NCBI RefSeq assembly: GCF_020731355.1 | Contig: NZ_JAJFZK010000021.1 | Coordinates: forward strand, 1-45,274 | Source of the DNA: Bacillus sp. REN16 | GTDB taxonomy: Bacteria; Bacillota; Bacilli; Bacillales; Bacillaceae_L | DNA length: 45,274 nucleotides | Direction of reading: 5' to 3' | Shown: piece by piece, positions 24,803 through 34,199 of the stretch | Position numbering within the stretch: the first letter of the stretch is position 1 | How the letters are laid out: each line of letters begins with the position of its first letter | Program-made: the position numbers and the translations under genes | The notes under the pieces: model-generated | Database searches by the model: none | The model's input: only the letters and a program-made list of their open reading frames with translations | Told to the model about the DNA's origin: nothing

Positions 24803-26125
24803 TTATGCTATTTCTTTTTTTATTTTTTCAGCTTTGTTTTGTTCAAATCTCGGAAAACCAATTAGAATGGCAATAATACCACATATCAATAGAGCAATTG
24901 GATAATAGGAATATGGCAGAATGCTAATTGGCGAAATTGCTGCTAACCCTGATGCTACTAGCATTTGTCCGCCATATGGAACAAGGCCTTGCCAGCTGCT
25001 AGAAAATATATCAAGGATACTTGCAGATTTTCTTGGATCAATTTGATATTCATCAGCAATGTTTTTAGCTAACGGACCTGTGATGATAATTGAGATGGTG
25101 TTGTTTGCAGTCGCTAAATCAGTTGCACTGACCAATCCAGCAATTCCAAACTCAGCACCTTTTTTCGTTTTAATTTTACTAGTAACAAAATTTAATAGCC
25201 ATTGTATACCACCATTATGCTGGATGATCCCAATCATACCACCGATTAAGATCGCAACAATCGCCAAATCCTCCATATTAATGACGCCTTGGGAAGCAGC
25301 TTTTATAAATCCAGATAGTGTGTAAGAACCATCCAATAAACCAATAATCCCTGCAAAAATGGTCCCACCGAGCAGAACAATTAGTACATTCACCCCTAAT
25401 AATGCTGCAAGAAGTACGGCAAGATATGGAACTACTTTGATTAATTCATATGAGTAACTCCCCAAGGCTTCGGCATTGTTCCCAGATGTAGCTAACCAAA
25501 GAATAATAGCAGTAACAATAACACCAGGTAAAACAATTAGAAAGTTCGTTTTAAATTTATCACTCATTTTCGTTTGCTGTGTTCGAACCGCTGCAATTGT
25601 AGTATCAGAAATCATTGATAAGTTATCTCCAAACATCGCCCCACCAATGACTGTGCCCATTGCTAAAGCCAACGGTATTCCAGTTTGTTCTGCAATGCCA
25701 ATGCCAATTGGCGCAAGTGCAGCAACCGTTCCCATCGATGTCCCCATTGATATCGAAATGAAACAACCCACAATAAATAACCCTACCATTAACAGATTAC
25801 TAGGAATGAAGGTTAACCCCAAATTTACGGTAGACTCCACAGCCCCCATGCCTTTTGCCGTTTCAGCAAATGCACCCGCCAAAATAAAGATAACTGCCAA
25901 TAGCATAATATTGGGGTGTCCAGCACCTTTTGTAAATATATCAATTTTCGTTGATAATTTTTCCTTCCGATTCATCACCAATGCAATTGCAGAAGCAATA
26001 ATAATCGCTATATTTAAAGGCATATTTGAAAAATCACCGGAAATTGCCCCTGTGCCAACAAATAATAAAACAAAAATAAGTAATGGAAGCAGCGCAGATA
26101 GGCTACCTTTTTTTTCATCAGTCAT
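24803..26125 (-). CDS. NhaC-type Na+/H+ antiporter family protein
   Basis: A 440-residue membrane protein with about twelve helices of the NhaC/IT superfamily. Recognisable parts are GCFISISMGTSMGTVAALAPIG, GTVIGGAMFGDNLSMISDTTIAA and the late LVPYGGQMLVASG. Members exchange protons or sodium for cations or small organic ions. ATG 26125 follows AAGGAG; a start nine bases earlier is possible. It lies 29 bases downstream of a dehydrogenase gene on the same strand, so the two are likely co-transcribed and the transported compound may be the dehydrogenase substrate or product. Confidence 0.85.
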   Translation of the reverse strand: MTDEKKGSLSALLPLLIFVLLFVGTGAISGDFSNMPLNIAIIIASAIALVMNRKEKLSTKIDIFTKGAGHPNIMLLAVIFILAGAFAETAKGMGAVESTVNLGLTFIPSNLLMVGLFIVGCFISISMGTSMGTVAALAPIGIGIAEQTGIPLALAMGTVIGGAMFGDNLSMISDTTIAAVRTQQTKMSDKFKTNFLIVLPGVIVTAIILWLATSGNNAEALGSYSYELIKVVPYLAVLLAALLGVNVLIVLLGGTIFAGIIGLLDGSYTLSGFIKAASQGVINMEDLAIVAILIGGMIGIIQHNGGIQWLLNFVTSKIKTKKGAEFGIAGLVSATDLATANNTISIIITGPLAKNIADEYQIDPRKSASILDIFSSSWQGLVPYGGQMLVASGLAAISPISILPYSYYPIALLICGIIAILIGFPRFEQNKAEKIKKEIA

Positions 26126-26154
26126 TTCTAACAACTCCTTTTTATGTATCCAGA

Positions 26155-26919
26155 TTAGTGCATCGTCATTCCACCTGTAACATTAATCCCTTGACCTGTC
26201 ATATAGTCCGAGAATTTTGAGGCTAAAAATACTACAACATTCGCAATATCTTGGGGTTCAGCCGTTCTTCCCAATGGAACCTGGGAAAAATCTTCTTGTC
26301 TAATTAGCTCGGCATCTAGGTCTCTTAGCTTTCCGCCAATCACTCTTTCATTTCGTTTCATATCTGTTTCAACGATACCAGGACAAACCGCATTTACATT
26401 AATGCCATCCTGAGCCAATTCTATTGCCATCGTTTTCGTCAAACCAAGGACCGCATGTTTAGAAGCAACATAACTCCCCATTAATCGGTACCCATTTTTC
26501 CCTGCCTGAGAGGATAAATTGATAATTTTTCCTCCTTGTCCTTGTTCTTTTAGGATTCGTCCAACTGCTTGGCTAAACAGGTATGCACCCTTAGCATTCA
26601 CATCCATGACCTGGTCCCAATCCGCTTCTTTTATATCAATGGCATAATCCATTTTAGAAATTCCTGCGTTATTTACCAAAATATCTAAACGCCCAAAATG
26701 CCCCGCTACTTGTTGAACCGTTTTTTCAACCTGATCGCTTTTTGTTACGTCTGTTTGGAAGTAAACTAGCTGTTCATTGGTATTTTCCGTATTTATTTTG
26801 CTATCTGCAACAGCTACTTTCGCTCCACACTCCAAGAAAGCATCCACAATCGCTTTCCCGATTCCTTGTGCACCACCCGTTACAATGGCTACTTTTCCTG
26901 TTAGATCCATACAATACAT
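26155..26919 (-). CDS. Short-chain dehydrogenase/reductase
   Basis: A 254-residue classical SDR with NAD(P) site TGGAQGIG near residue 15, NNAG motif (LVNNAGISKMD), catalytic Ser in INLSSQAGKNG, and YVASK. The C-terminal NVTGGMTMH is also typical. An acidic residue after the second strand (VADSK) suggests NAD rather than NADP. ATG 26919 follows GGAGGAATTTAGGT; the frame extends to 26943. It resembles sugar-alcohol, 2,3-butanediol or hydroxybutyrate dehydrogenases, and the substrate cannot be chosen by eye. It is upstream of the NhaC-type gene. Confidence 0.88.
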   Translation of the reverse strand: MYCMDLTGKVAIVTGGAQGIGKAIVDAFLECGAKVAVADSKINTENTNEQLVYFQTDVTKSDQVEKTVQQVAGHFGRLDILVNNAGISKMDYAIDIKEADWDQVMDVNAKGAYLFSQAVGRILKEQGQGGKIINLSSQAGKNGYRLMGSYVASKHAVLGLTKTMAIELAQDGINVNAVCPGIVETDMKRNERVIGGKLRDLDAELIRQEDFSQVPLGRTAEPQDIANVVVFLASKFSDYMTGQGINVTGGMTMH

Positions 26920-27005
26920 ACCTAAATTCCTCCATACCATCATGATATATATAACGGTATTCCTGTGCGACTACTCGGTTTAATTCTCAAAAAAATTGGG
27001 TCGAA

Positions 27006-27024
27006 GGGACAGGTACACTGTCCC
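27006..27024. repeat. Dispersed GGGACA palindrome
   Basis: GGGACAGGTACACTGTCCC, with the GGGTC extension just before it, lies 10 bases after the stop codon of the MetE-like gene and before the dehydrogenase gene. Confidence 0.9.
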
Positions 27025-27034
27025 TCCTTCCCTT

Positions 27035-28138
27035 TTATCCCCAAATCTCTTTTGAAATATCAACAATATATTTCAATTTCGCCCATTGCTCTTCTTCCGT
27101 TAAAATATTGCCGTGGTGGGTTGAAGCAAAACCACATTGCGGGCTGATGCATAGGTTATCAAGTGGTACATATTGTGATGCTTCTTTTACGCGTGCGATG
27201 ATGTTTTCTTTCGGTTCTAATTCTCCACGTTTTGATGTAAATACACCAAGTACAACACGTGGACCGTTATTTGGGATATACTCTAGTGGAGTAAAGTCCC
27301 CTGAACGATCATCATCATATTCCAGGAAAAAGCCACTCACTTTTTCTTTTGCAAATAAAGTTGGCGCGATTTTAGCATAGCTGCCTTCAAATGCCCAATT
27401 TGAACGGTAATTTCCGCGACAGAGATGAGTCGTAATTGTTAAATCTTCTGGCTTTCCCTCAAGTACTCCATTTGCCACTTTTAATGCCAATTCGATTAAT
27501 TCCTCGCGAGTCGCACCACTATCATTAAATGGAATTTCCGGTGCGTTCAAACCTGCTATGTACACATCGTCTAATTGCAGGTAACGGCAGCCTGCCTCGT
27601 AAAATGCTTTTATTGCATTACGATATGTTCGAATAATATCATTAGCATATTCATCAAGGTTCGGGTAAATTTCTTTGTCACGGATTCCAGCGTTAAAAAG
27701 TTGATTTGGACTTGGAATCGTTTGTTTCGCTATCGCACGGTCACCCACAATTTCCTTAAACTCTTTGAAATCTTTAATATGGGGATGATCCTGATTAAAT
27801 GAAACTTTTCCAATAACACGCACATCGTAGCGTTCCGTCTCCTCACCCTTAAATTTAAACCCAGTGTCCGGAACATAGCCCTCAACGCCATTTAAATGCT
27901 CTAAAAAATCTGTGTGCCAAAATCGGCGGCGGAACTCACCATCTGTGACAGCTTGTAAGCCAATTTCGATTTGTTTATCAACTACGTTTTTAATTTCTTC
28001 AGTTTCAATGGCATGAAGTTCTGTTGCAGTGATTGCCCCTGCTTGAAAATCCTTTCTTGCCTGATGAATTCTTTCTGGACGCAGTAAACTTCCTACATGA
28101 TCTGCACGAAATGGTGCTTTTACTAATGTTTTTGTCAT
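27035..28138 (-). CDS. MetE-like methyltransferase domain protein (YxjG/YxjH family)
   Basis: A 367-residue protein equal to the C-terminal catalytic barrel of cobalamin-independent methionine synthase. Landmarks are FRADHVGSLLRPERIHQARK (start), VTDGEFRRRFWHTDF, YLQLDDVYIAGL, THLCRGNYRSNW (His and Cys zinc ligands) and LCISPQCGFAS (Cys). Such short proteins (YxjG, YxjH) are thought to move methyl groups to homocysteine, possibly from S-methyl compounds. The start is ATG 28138 with AAGGAG upstream. It is the second gene of a unit headed by a SAM riboswitch, after a cyclase-family gene. Confidence 0.9.
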   Translation of the reverse strand: MTKTLVKAPFRADHVGSLLRPERIHQARKDFQAGAITATELHAIETEEIKNVVDKQIEIGLQAVTDGEFRRRFWHTDFLEHLNGVEGYVPDTGFKFKGEETERYDVRVIGKVSFNQDHPHIKDFKEFKEIVGDRAIAKQTIPSPNQLFNAGIRDKEIYPNLDEYANDIIRTYRNAIKAFYEAGCRYLQLDDVYIAGLNAPEIPFNDSGATREELIELALKVANGVLEGKPEDLTITTHLCRGNYRSNWAFEGSYAKIAPTLFAKEKVSGFFLEYDDDRSGDFTPLEYIPNNGPRVVLGVFTSKRGELEPKENIIARVKEASQYVPLDNLCISPQCGFASTHHGNILTEEEQWAKLKYIVDISKEIWG

Positions 28139-28193
28139 TTTATTTTATTCTCCTTTTAGTCCATTATTTTATTAGTTTTGAATTCAAAAGCTT

Positions 28194-28946
28194 TTATGGC
28201 AAAATAGCGAATGAGCGTACTGGGAATCCAGTTCCTTTTTCGGGCTTTGGACAAATATTGAAAATCACTGCTCCTTTTGCCGGTACTTTATCAAGATTAC
28301 TCAATAATTCCACTTGAAATGTATCCTGCTCAAGCACGTAGTATTCACCAATTAATGAGCCATTTTTTCGATAATCAATTGCTGCATCTGTATCAAATGT
28401 TTCGTGGCCAACAGCTTTAATCTGTCTTTCCTCAAATAAAAACTTTAAGGCCTCAATTCCCCAACCAGGTGCGTGACTATTACCCTCAGAATCTTTATTT
28501 TCAAATGCCTCTTTGTTTGGCCAACGCTTGCTCCAGTCTGTCCGCAATGCCACAAATGTACCTGCTTCAATTTCTCCATGTTCTTCTTCAAATTTTAGAA
28601 TGTCATCAACGCTTAAAGAAAAATCATGGTTCTCCTCTGCTTCCTTTGACTTATCAATCACCACAAGGGGTAGCACAAGTTCCTTTAATTCCAGTTCCTC
28701 TAAATAACGCTGGTTCGGAACAAAATGGATTGGCGCATCAATATGGGTTCCGTACTGTCCCGGGAAAGTGAAGCTTTGTGCAAAAAATCCATCTTCATGT
28801 GTGAAAAGTGTTTTAAATTCCGCATCTTGAAAAGCTGAAAAATGGGGAGAATTTGGACCAAACGTATGTGTAAGATCAACCCATTCCTTACTTTTCAGAA
28901 TGTCAAAAGCTTTTAATAATTCATTTTCTGTTCTTACCGTTGACAT
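28194..28946 (-). CDS. Cyclase-family (KynB-like) metal hydrolase
   Basis: A 250-residue protein of the cyclase family (PF04199). The metal-binding signature is GQYGTHIDAPIHF near residues 65-77, with a second set at AVGHETFDTDA. Family members include kynurenine formamidase and other amide or ring hydrolases. Its start (ATG 28946) follows GATGAGGTG, and it is the first gene behind the SAM riboswitch. Placement in a methionine-controlled operon with a MetE-like protein suggests a role in recycling or salvage of a sulfur compound; this is inference. No tryptophan-catabolism gene is nearby. Confidence 0.85.
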   Translation of the reverse strand: MSTVRTENELLKAFDILKSKEWVDLTHTFGPNSPHFSAFQDAEFKTLFTHEDGFFAQSFTFPGQYGTHIDAPIHFVPNQRYLEELELKELVLPLVVIDKSKEAEENHDFSLSVDDILKFEEEHGEIEAGTFVALRTDWSKRWPNKEAFENKDSEGNSHAPGWGIEALKFLFEERQIKAVGHETFDTDAAIDYRKNGSLIGEYYVLEQDTFQVELLSNLDKVPAKGAVIFNICPKPEKGTGFPVRSFAILP

Positions 28947-28975
28947 ACAATCACCTCATCAATAATTTTAAATGC

Positions 28976-29008
28976 AAAAAAACCTCTTCTTGAATATAAG
29001 AAGAGGGT
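28976..29008 (-). terminator. Regulated terminator of the SAM riboswitch
   Basis: On the minus strand, CCTCTTCTT / AAGAAGAGG with a 6-base loop is followed by TTTTTTT. The 5' arm can pair with the 3' side of the aptamer, as is usual for S-box leaders. With SAM bound, the transcript should stop here before the cyclase gene. Confidence 0.9.
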
Positions 29009-29036
29009 TTAATAGACAAATAGAAACGACCTGCTC

Positions 29037-29136
29037 TTCTTATCTTCTAGCATTTTGCTACTGGAATTGGCACAGTACTTAATCGTCTGTTGCCGAGGTA
29101 TCGCAGGGCCAGTCCCTCCACCTCTCTGGATAAGAA
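29037..29136 (-). ncRNA. SAM-I (S-box) riboswitch aptamer
   Basis: On the minus strand, the 100-base element begins TTCTTATCCAGAGAGG and has the conserved GTGGAGGGACTGGCCC, GATACCTCGGCAAC and closing ATGCTAGAAGATAAGAA. P1 pairs TTCTTATC with GATAAGAA perfectly. These are the defining S-box features. It should shut off the cyclase/MetE-like operon when SAM is plentiful. Confidence 0.97.
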
Positions 29137-29163
29137 AATTTCGAAATATTAAATTATGAATTA

Positions 29164-29192
29164 ACTTTAAGCCTACAATTGGAAATTGTCAA
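29164..29192 (-). promoter_or_regulatory. Promoter of the SAM-riboswitch operon
   Basis: A consensus -35 TTGACA (29192-29187), a 17-base spacer and TAAAGT (29169-29164) lie about 28 bases before the aptamer on the minus strand. Confidence 0.82.
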
Positions 29193-29223
29193 CATCAATT
29201 TTAAATAATTTTGAAAAATAGCT

Positions 29224-30102
29224 CTATGCTTTTCTGCTTAGCTTCCAATTCATCTCACTGATAAAAGTGGACCCCAAAATTAATACTCCACCTACAATCT
29301 GTACAAATCCCATACTTTCATTCAAGATGATAGCCGCCATGATCACCGCAGAAATGGGGTCAATATAGCTTAATACCGCGATTGTTTGACCCTTTAATTT
29401 TTTCAATACTGAAAAGTACAACAGATACGCGACACCGGTATGTATAATTCCTACTACGAGCAGCAGGCTCAATGATTTTATACCTAAGCCAGCATAGTTT
29501 AGGTTTTGCGTTGATAGGACATACGGAAACAAAACAATCGAAGCAGTCAAAAGCTGCATAATTGTAGTTTCAAAATCTGATAGGTTTTGAATAAATTTAT
29601 TCATGAGAATGACACTTGTGTACAGAGCCGCAGCCAGTAAACCATACATAATCCCAACAGGATGGTTATAAGTACCAATCGCCATTTCACCTCCGGGATT
29701 CACAACCAGGAGTAACCCTAAAAATGCAATTGGAATACTGAGCCCCTTCATCCATGTCCATTTTTCCTTTAATAAAAAAGGTGCCAAAATCATCACAAAG
29801 ATTGGAGCAAAATAATAGCTTAAAGTCGCATTAGCAATCGTTGTATAGCGGTATGACTCAAATAAAAAAATCCAGTTAAAGCCTAATGCTGCCCCCGATA
29901 AAAGAAGCAAGACAAGATTCTTTTTAGTGGTTTTAAGAGAAAACCTCTGCTTCACGAGAAAACTTGCACCAATTAAAAATAAACTGCCAACTGCTCCCCG
30001 GAACAAAGCAATTTCACTCGAGGACAGATTAATATTCTTCACAAACAAACCAATGCTGCCAAAAATCAGCATCACCACTATAAAACTTAACTTCGCTTTC
30101 AT
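29224..30102 (-). CDS. EamA-family (DMT) transporter
   Basis: A 292-residue inner-membrane protein with ten predicted helices in two EamA repeats (about residues 5-135 and 150-285). Typical stretches are LFRGAVGSLFLIGASFL, ALGFNWIFLFESYRYT and the second-half LSYIDPISAVIMAAIILNE. Members export or import amino acids, nucleosides or other metabolites, but the substrate cannot be predicted. The start is ATG 30102 behind AGGAGAAGG. The gene lies upstream of the SAM-riboswitch promoter and seems to be its own unit or the end of the MscS unit. Confidence 0.88.
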   Translation of the reverse strand: MKAKLSFIVVMLIFGSIGLFVKNINLSSSEIALFRGAVGSLFLIGASFLVKQRFSLKTTKKNLVLLLLSGAALGFNWIFLFESYRYTTIANATLSYYFAPIFVMILAPFLLKEKWTWMKGLSIPIAFLGLLLVVNPGGEMAIGTYNHPVGIMYGLLAAALYTSVILMNKFIQNLSDFETTIMQLLTASIVLFPYVLSTQNLNYAGLGIKSLSLLLVVGIIHTGVAYLLYFSVLKKLKGQTIAVLSYIDPISAVIMAAIILNESMGFVQIVGGVLILGSTFISEMNWKLSRKA

Positions 30103-30129
30103 TTTTCCTTCTCCTAGTAGGGTCTTGGG

Positions 30130-30148
30130 GGGACAGATCCACTGTCCC
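30130..30148. repeat. Dispersed GGGACA palindrome
   Basis: GGGACAGATCCACTGTCCC, preceded by GGGTC at 30120-30124. It lies between the mechanosensitive channel gene and the EamA gene. One base of the GGT core is changed (GAT). Confidence 0.88.
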
Positions 30149-30172
30149 GATAAGAATTTGAGTGTTTCACTT

Positions 30173-31453
30173 TCATTGATTTTCTAATCCTCGGACCTTT
30201 CCGTCCTGATTTTCTTCTCTTTCTTCTAAAATCATCGTTTTCAAATCATGTCCAGATGGATTTTGGAATAAGCGAAGCCCAAACTCCTGTGCAACCGCAA
30301 AGAGATGGTCAAAAATATCAGCCTGTGTCGTTTCATATACAGCCCATCTTACATCATTCGAAAATGCATATATTTCAAGCGGCAAACCGTGCTCAGTTGG
30401 TGCTAGTTGCCGAACCATCAGTGTCATTTCCTGATTGATGCCAGAATGTTGTTGTAGGTAATTACTAACATACGCTCTGAATACACCGATATTCGTAAGA
30501 GCTCTTCCATTCACCGGATTGTTAAGGTTAATCTCATGCTGAATATTGTATTCTGCAATTTCATGTTCTCTATTTGTTATATAATCGGAAATAAGTTGGA
30601 TTTGTTTAAATTTCTCTATCATTTCTTCCGTACAAAATGAAATACTATTTTTATCGATAAATAAAGAACGTTTAATTCTTCGACCACCAGATGTTTGCAT
30701 CCCTCTCCAGTTTATAAAAGAATCGGAAATAAGGGCATAACTTGGAATTGACGTGATCGTTTTATCCCAATTTTGCACTTTCACTGTAACTAAAGAGATA
30801 TCAATTACATCTCCATCTGCCCCATATTTGGGCATTTCAATCCAGTCCCCTACCCGAACCATATCATTGGTTGTCAGCTGTACACCTGCCACAAGGCCCA
30901 ATAAGGAATCTTTAAAAATCAACATAAGTACCGCGGATAACGCACCGACACCACTTAATAGAATAAGGGGACTTTTCCCCATTAAGTTCGCAAACACTAA
31001 AATAACCCCAAATATGATAACAACAATCTTCACAACCTGAATATACCCTTTGATTGGACGGGTCTTAGACACCTCATAGGTTTGATAAATATCATTAATC
31101 GCATTTAATATGCTGCTAATAACCATTAATCCCACGATGATGATATACGTATTCGCGCCCATTTGAATCAGGTGTTCAAAGTTTGGAAAGCTTGTGGAAA
31201 AGCGATGAATGATGATCGCCGGTACAATATGAGATAACCTTCTAAATACCTTTCTTTCTAAAAGCATATTATCCCATTGATATTTGGTTTTTGTCACAAT
31301 ACGTGTGATGATTTTAATAATCACTTTTTTAGTGATAAAATTGGCCACGATACAAATTAGCGCGATAAAAAGGATCATTAAAACAATCGAAAGATAATGC
31401 GCCCACGTTGGGTCCATACCATATTCTAGTAGTTGCTTCCTTATAAACTTCAT
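30173..31453 (-). CDS. MscS-family mechanosensitive ion channel (YbdG-like)
   Basis: A 426-residue membrane protein. Several N-terminal helices are followed by the pore helix region SPLILLSGVGALSAVLMLIFKD (residues ~165-186, in part), then the beta domain with GVQLTTNDMVRVGDWIEMP and the NWDKTITSIPSYALISDSFINWRG segment. The large C-terminal cytosolic part fits the YbdG-type subfamily. It should open on hypo-osmotic stress to release solutes. The start is ATG 31453 behind GGAGGGGAAAG. It is a single gene with a terminator upstream of it belonging to the ABC operon. Confidence 0.9.
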   Translation of the reverse strand: MKFIRKQLLEYGMDPTWAHYLSIVLMILFIALICIVANFITKKVIIKIITRIVTKTKYQWDNMLLERKVFRRLSHIVPAIIIHRFSTSFPNFEHLIQMGANTYIIIVGLMVISSILNAINDIYQTYEVSKTRPIKGYIQVVKIVVIIFGVILVFANLMGKSPLILLSGVGALSAVLMLIFKDSLLGLVAGVQLTTNDMVRVGDWIEMPKYGADGDVIDISLVTVKVQNWDKTITSIPSYALISDSFINWRGMQTSGGRRIKRSLFIDKNSISFCTEEMIEKFKQIQLISDYITNREHEIAEYNIQHEINLNNPVNGRALTNIGVFRAYVSNYLQQHSGINQEMTLMVRQLAPTEHGLPLEIYAFSNDVRWAVYETTQADIFDHLFAVAQEFGLRLFQNPSGHDLKTMILEEREENQDGKVRGLENQ

Positions 31454-31555
31454 ACTTTCCCCTCCATGGTATGTATTATTGAATATGTGTCATTCGTTAT
31501 TTTCCATTATAACAGAACAATTTAGGTCACCCCATGGATTTGTTTCTTCATCGTT

Positions 31556-31594
31556 AAAAATGGCCTAACCACAGTAGTGGTCAGGCCTATTTTT
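31556..31594 (-). terminator. Terminator of the ABC transporter operon
   Basis: A long stem AAAAATGGCCTAACCAC / GTGGTCAGGCCTATTTTT with loop AGTA, one internal mismatch and a T run on the minus strand. Confidence 0.9.
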
Positions 31595-31607
31595 GAAGAG
31601 ATACCCT

Positions 31608-34199
31608 TTAAATACTCTCCTGCTTCAAACTATCTATGATATTTTCTTTTTTAATTTTTTGTATCGAATACAGCATGGCCGCTCCCACGATGACAAAGAT
31701 AGTGATGGCAACAAATAGGATGCTCATCCATGGGAGATTAAATCCATATTCAAACGTATTTCCAAGTGACCGATAAATCAAATACATAATCAGCAGGCTA
31801 ATCGGAAGACCATACAGCAATGCATTTATCCCGTAAAATATACTCTCATAATTGATCATTTTGTTGAAGCCTTTTGGTGTCATCCCCACTGATCGCAGCA
31901 TTGCGAATTCACGTTTTCGAAGCGAAATGCTTGTTGAGATCGTATTAAAGATATTCGCAACCGAAATTAATGAAATCAAGGCGATAAACCCATACGTAAA
32001 GACGGACATGAGTAAGACTAGCTGCTCTTGTTCTTGTCGTCTCTGTTGGACATTGTACACATGCGTACCAGAATCTGTCACCTTATCTAACTCTTCCTGT
32101 GTCGCCATTGGATCTGAGCTGTTCATGAATAATTCGGCTTGGACTTCATTTTTTACCTTCTCATTATTTGACACAATTTCCATTAAAACTTCCTCTGAAA
32201 CAATAATATCTAATCCGCCTGGTCCACCCGTATTAACCCCCATAGGAAGCTGATCGGTTAAGGCTGCGATTTCTATTGTATGGATGAATTGTGGTTCTTC
32301 ATCTTCTTCATAGCTCATCGTATATAAATCAATCGCATTTCCTACTTTTGTCTGGATCGATTTAGTCTCAACAAATTTTCCAGTCTCTCCATCCTCGTAG
32401 TTAATGTTCTCAATAATGATGGCAGACGGTGTATTTGTATTTTCTAATTGCGTCACATTCGTGCCCACTTTTGCAGCGTAATTCTTGAAACTTTCTTTAT
32501 CTAAACCATATAACCTTACGTAATAATTGTATTTACCATCTTTAAGCAAGGTCGGGTCTGTTTCGACGTGTTTTTTCAGTTCATTTGGAAGTTGAGCCTT
32601 CTCGATCGGAGCACTTACATACGCTGTTTGAACGATCGTCGATTCTGTTACATGATCAAGATTCGTAAACTGCATTAAATCCTCTTTGCCCATTTGATCA
32701 CTTATCACTTGAATATCAAAATTAATGTCGTCTTGAGATAGCTCCAAGGACTTTTTAAGATTTTCTGTAAAAAATGAGACTGTTAAAAAGAGAACAATAC
32801 TGATTATTAGTGAGAAAACAGTGGCTTGATATCTCTTTTTATTTCGCTTCAGGTTCTTTAAGCCGATTTCAGCTTCGATTCCAAAAATTTTACGAACCAG
32901 TTTTGATGTTTTTACTGCTTTTCTCGATAATTTGATATCCTGTGTTTGGCGAATCGCATCAATTGCTGACACCTTGGATGCTTTTTTCGCTGGGATATAT
33001 GTTGATATAAAAATTGTAATAATTGAGATCGCACACGCCACTAATAATGAGGCTGGTGTAACGATGACCTTTAATTTTGCAGCGACATTAAGTGCAGCAC
33101 TGAGAAAGGAATTAATAAATGAGAAGGTTATCCCAATTCCCGCCAGACCCGCTAGAATGCCGATAGGAATACTAATGGCACCAATCACAGCCCCTTCAAA
33201 AAAGACTGAGTTGCGCTTTTGCTTTTTGGTCGCTCCTACGCTCGAAAGCATTCCTAAGTGTCTAGACCGCTCAGATACACTGATTGCAAATGCATTGTAA
33301 ATTAATGCAATCGAACCAATAATAATTACGCCCATGATAATCCCTGCTAAAGAAAACAAGGTCATTCGCAAACTATCATTATCTGTGACTCCATAATAGC
33401 GTAATAAATCATCATTATAGGAAACGGACTGGATTCCATTTTGTTCGGCCAGCGTTTCTGCATGTTTATATAATGAGCCCTTTACTTTCTCTAATACGAC
33501 AACTGCATCTACTGTATGGGTTGTGCCCAATGCGGTTTCGTCTACGTATTTAATGACTGTATAGCCTGGTGACCATGATGGTTCCCAAGTTGGGCGTTTG
33601 ATGGTTCCGACAATGGTATAGGTTTCTGTGGATTCCGTCTTCAGTTCTTCCGTAATCCCATTTTCGTCTGATTGCAAGGAGTAATTCTGACCAAGCGGAT
33701 TCTCTTCTCCAGTCATCCGCCTTTGACCGATGTCAACCGTTAGCTTATCGCCAATTTCATATTCAACCTTTGCTTTGTTCGCAATTTCTTCGGATATCAC
33801 TATTTCATTTTTTGCCAGAGGAAGCCTTCCCTCAGCTATCTCAATCGGGAATTGTTGAAACCCAAGCGTGTTGTATTCTTTAAAAAACAAATAGGGTTTG
33901 CTCTTATTTTCTGAACCTTCCAGGCTTGCATAACCAAGATCATTTGAAAGAATCAATTTTTTTGTTTGACTATCTTTATTAATCTTTTTGATTTGTTCCG
34001 CATTGACATCATTATATTTAACGTGCCACTCTCCATTTGTGGCAATATGATCTCGAATCATCAGATTTAAAAACGAAACACCAAGAGTGGCAACAGCTGT
34101 GATCATGGCCACTGAGATGATTACACCAATAATCGTTACTAGCGTTCTTCGTTTATTTTCCTTCAAATGACGAATCGTCAGTTTGTTGATGATGTTCAT
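31608..34199 (-). CDS. FtsX-type ABC transporter permease
   Basis: An 863-residue permease with two FtsX domains. An N-terminal helix (VTIIGVIISVAMITAVATLG) precedes a large extracytoplasmic part. A four-helix block lies at about 280-420, with ending SAIDAIRQT. A second helix starts at about 450 (ATVFSLIISIVLFLTVSFF), leading to another extracytoplasmic domain, and the last three helices are at about 740-850. Homologous permeases work with an MJ0796/LolD-type ATPase in peptide-resistance, lipoprotein or envelope-stress functions. It overlaps the ATPase gene by four bases. It is longer than BceB, so a bacitracin-type role should not be assumed. Confidence 0.9.
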   Translation of the reverse strand: MNIINKLTIRHLKENKRRTLVTIIGVIISVAMITAVATLGVSFLNLMIRDHIATNGEWHVKYNDVNAEQIKKINKDSQTKKLILSNDLGYASLEGSENKSKPYLFFKEYNTLGFQQFPIEIAEGRLPLAKNEIVISEEIANKAKVEYEIGDKLTVDIGQRRMTGEENPLGQNYSLQSDENGITEELKTESTETYTIVGTIKRPTWEPSWSPGYTVIKYVDETALGTTHTVDAVVVLEKVKGSLYKHAETLAEQNGIQSVSYNDDLLRYYGVTDNDSLRMTLFSLAGIIMGVIIIGSIALIYNAFAISVSERSRHLGMLSSVGATKKQKRNSVFFEGAVIGAISIPIGILAGLAGIGITFSFINSFLSAALNVAAKLKVIVTPASLLVACAISIITIFISTYIPAKKASKVSAIDAIRQTQDIKLSRKAVKTSKLVRKIFGIEAEIGLKNLKRNKKRYQATVFSLIISIVLFLTVSFFTENLKKSLELSQDDINFDIQVISDQMGKEDLMQFTNLDHVTESTIVQTAYVSAPIEKAQLPNELKKHVETDPTLLKDGKYNYYVRLYGLDKESFKNYAAKVGTNVTQLENTNTPSAIIIENINYEDGETGKFVETKSIQTKVGNAIDLYTMSYEEDEEPQFIHTIEIAALTDQLPMGVNTGGPGGLDIIVSEEVLMEIVSNNEKVKNEVQAELFMNSSDPMATQEELDKVTDSGTHVYNVQQRRQEQEQLVLLMSVFTYGFIALISLISVANIFNTISTSISLRKREFAMLRSVGMTPKGFNKMINYESIFYGINALLYGLPISLLIMYLIYRSLGNTFEYGFNLPWMSILFVAITIFVIVGAAMLYSIQKIKKENIIDSLKQESI

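Noticed and set aside
25476-26180. Long plus-strand reading frame (234 codons) opposite the antiporter gene
   Set aside because: It is the mirror of a membrane protein with regular codon use, has low-complexity content rich in Ile/Pro/Ala, and no ribosome binding site.
28194-28946. Kynurenine formamidase (kynB) as firm name
   Set aside because: No other tryptophan-degradation gene is present, and control by a SAM riboswitch points to another substrate; only the family name is kept.
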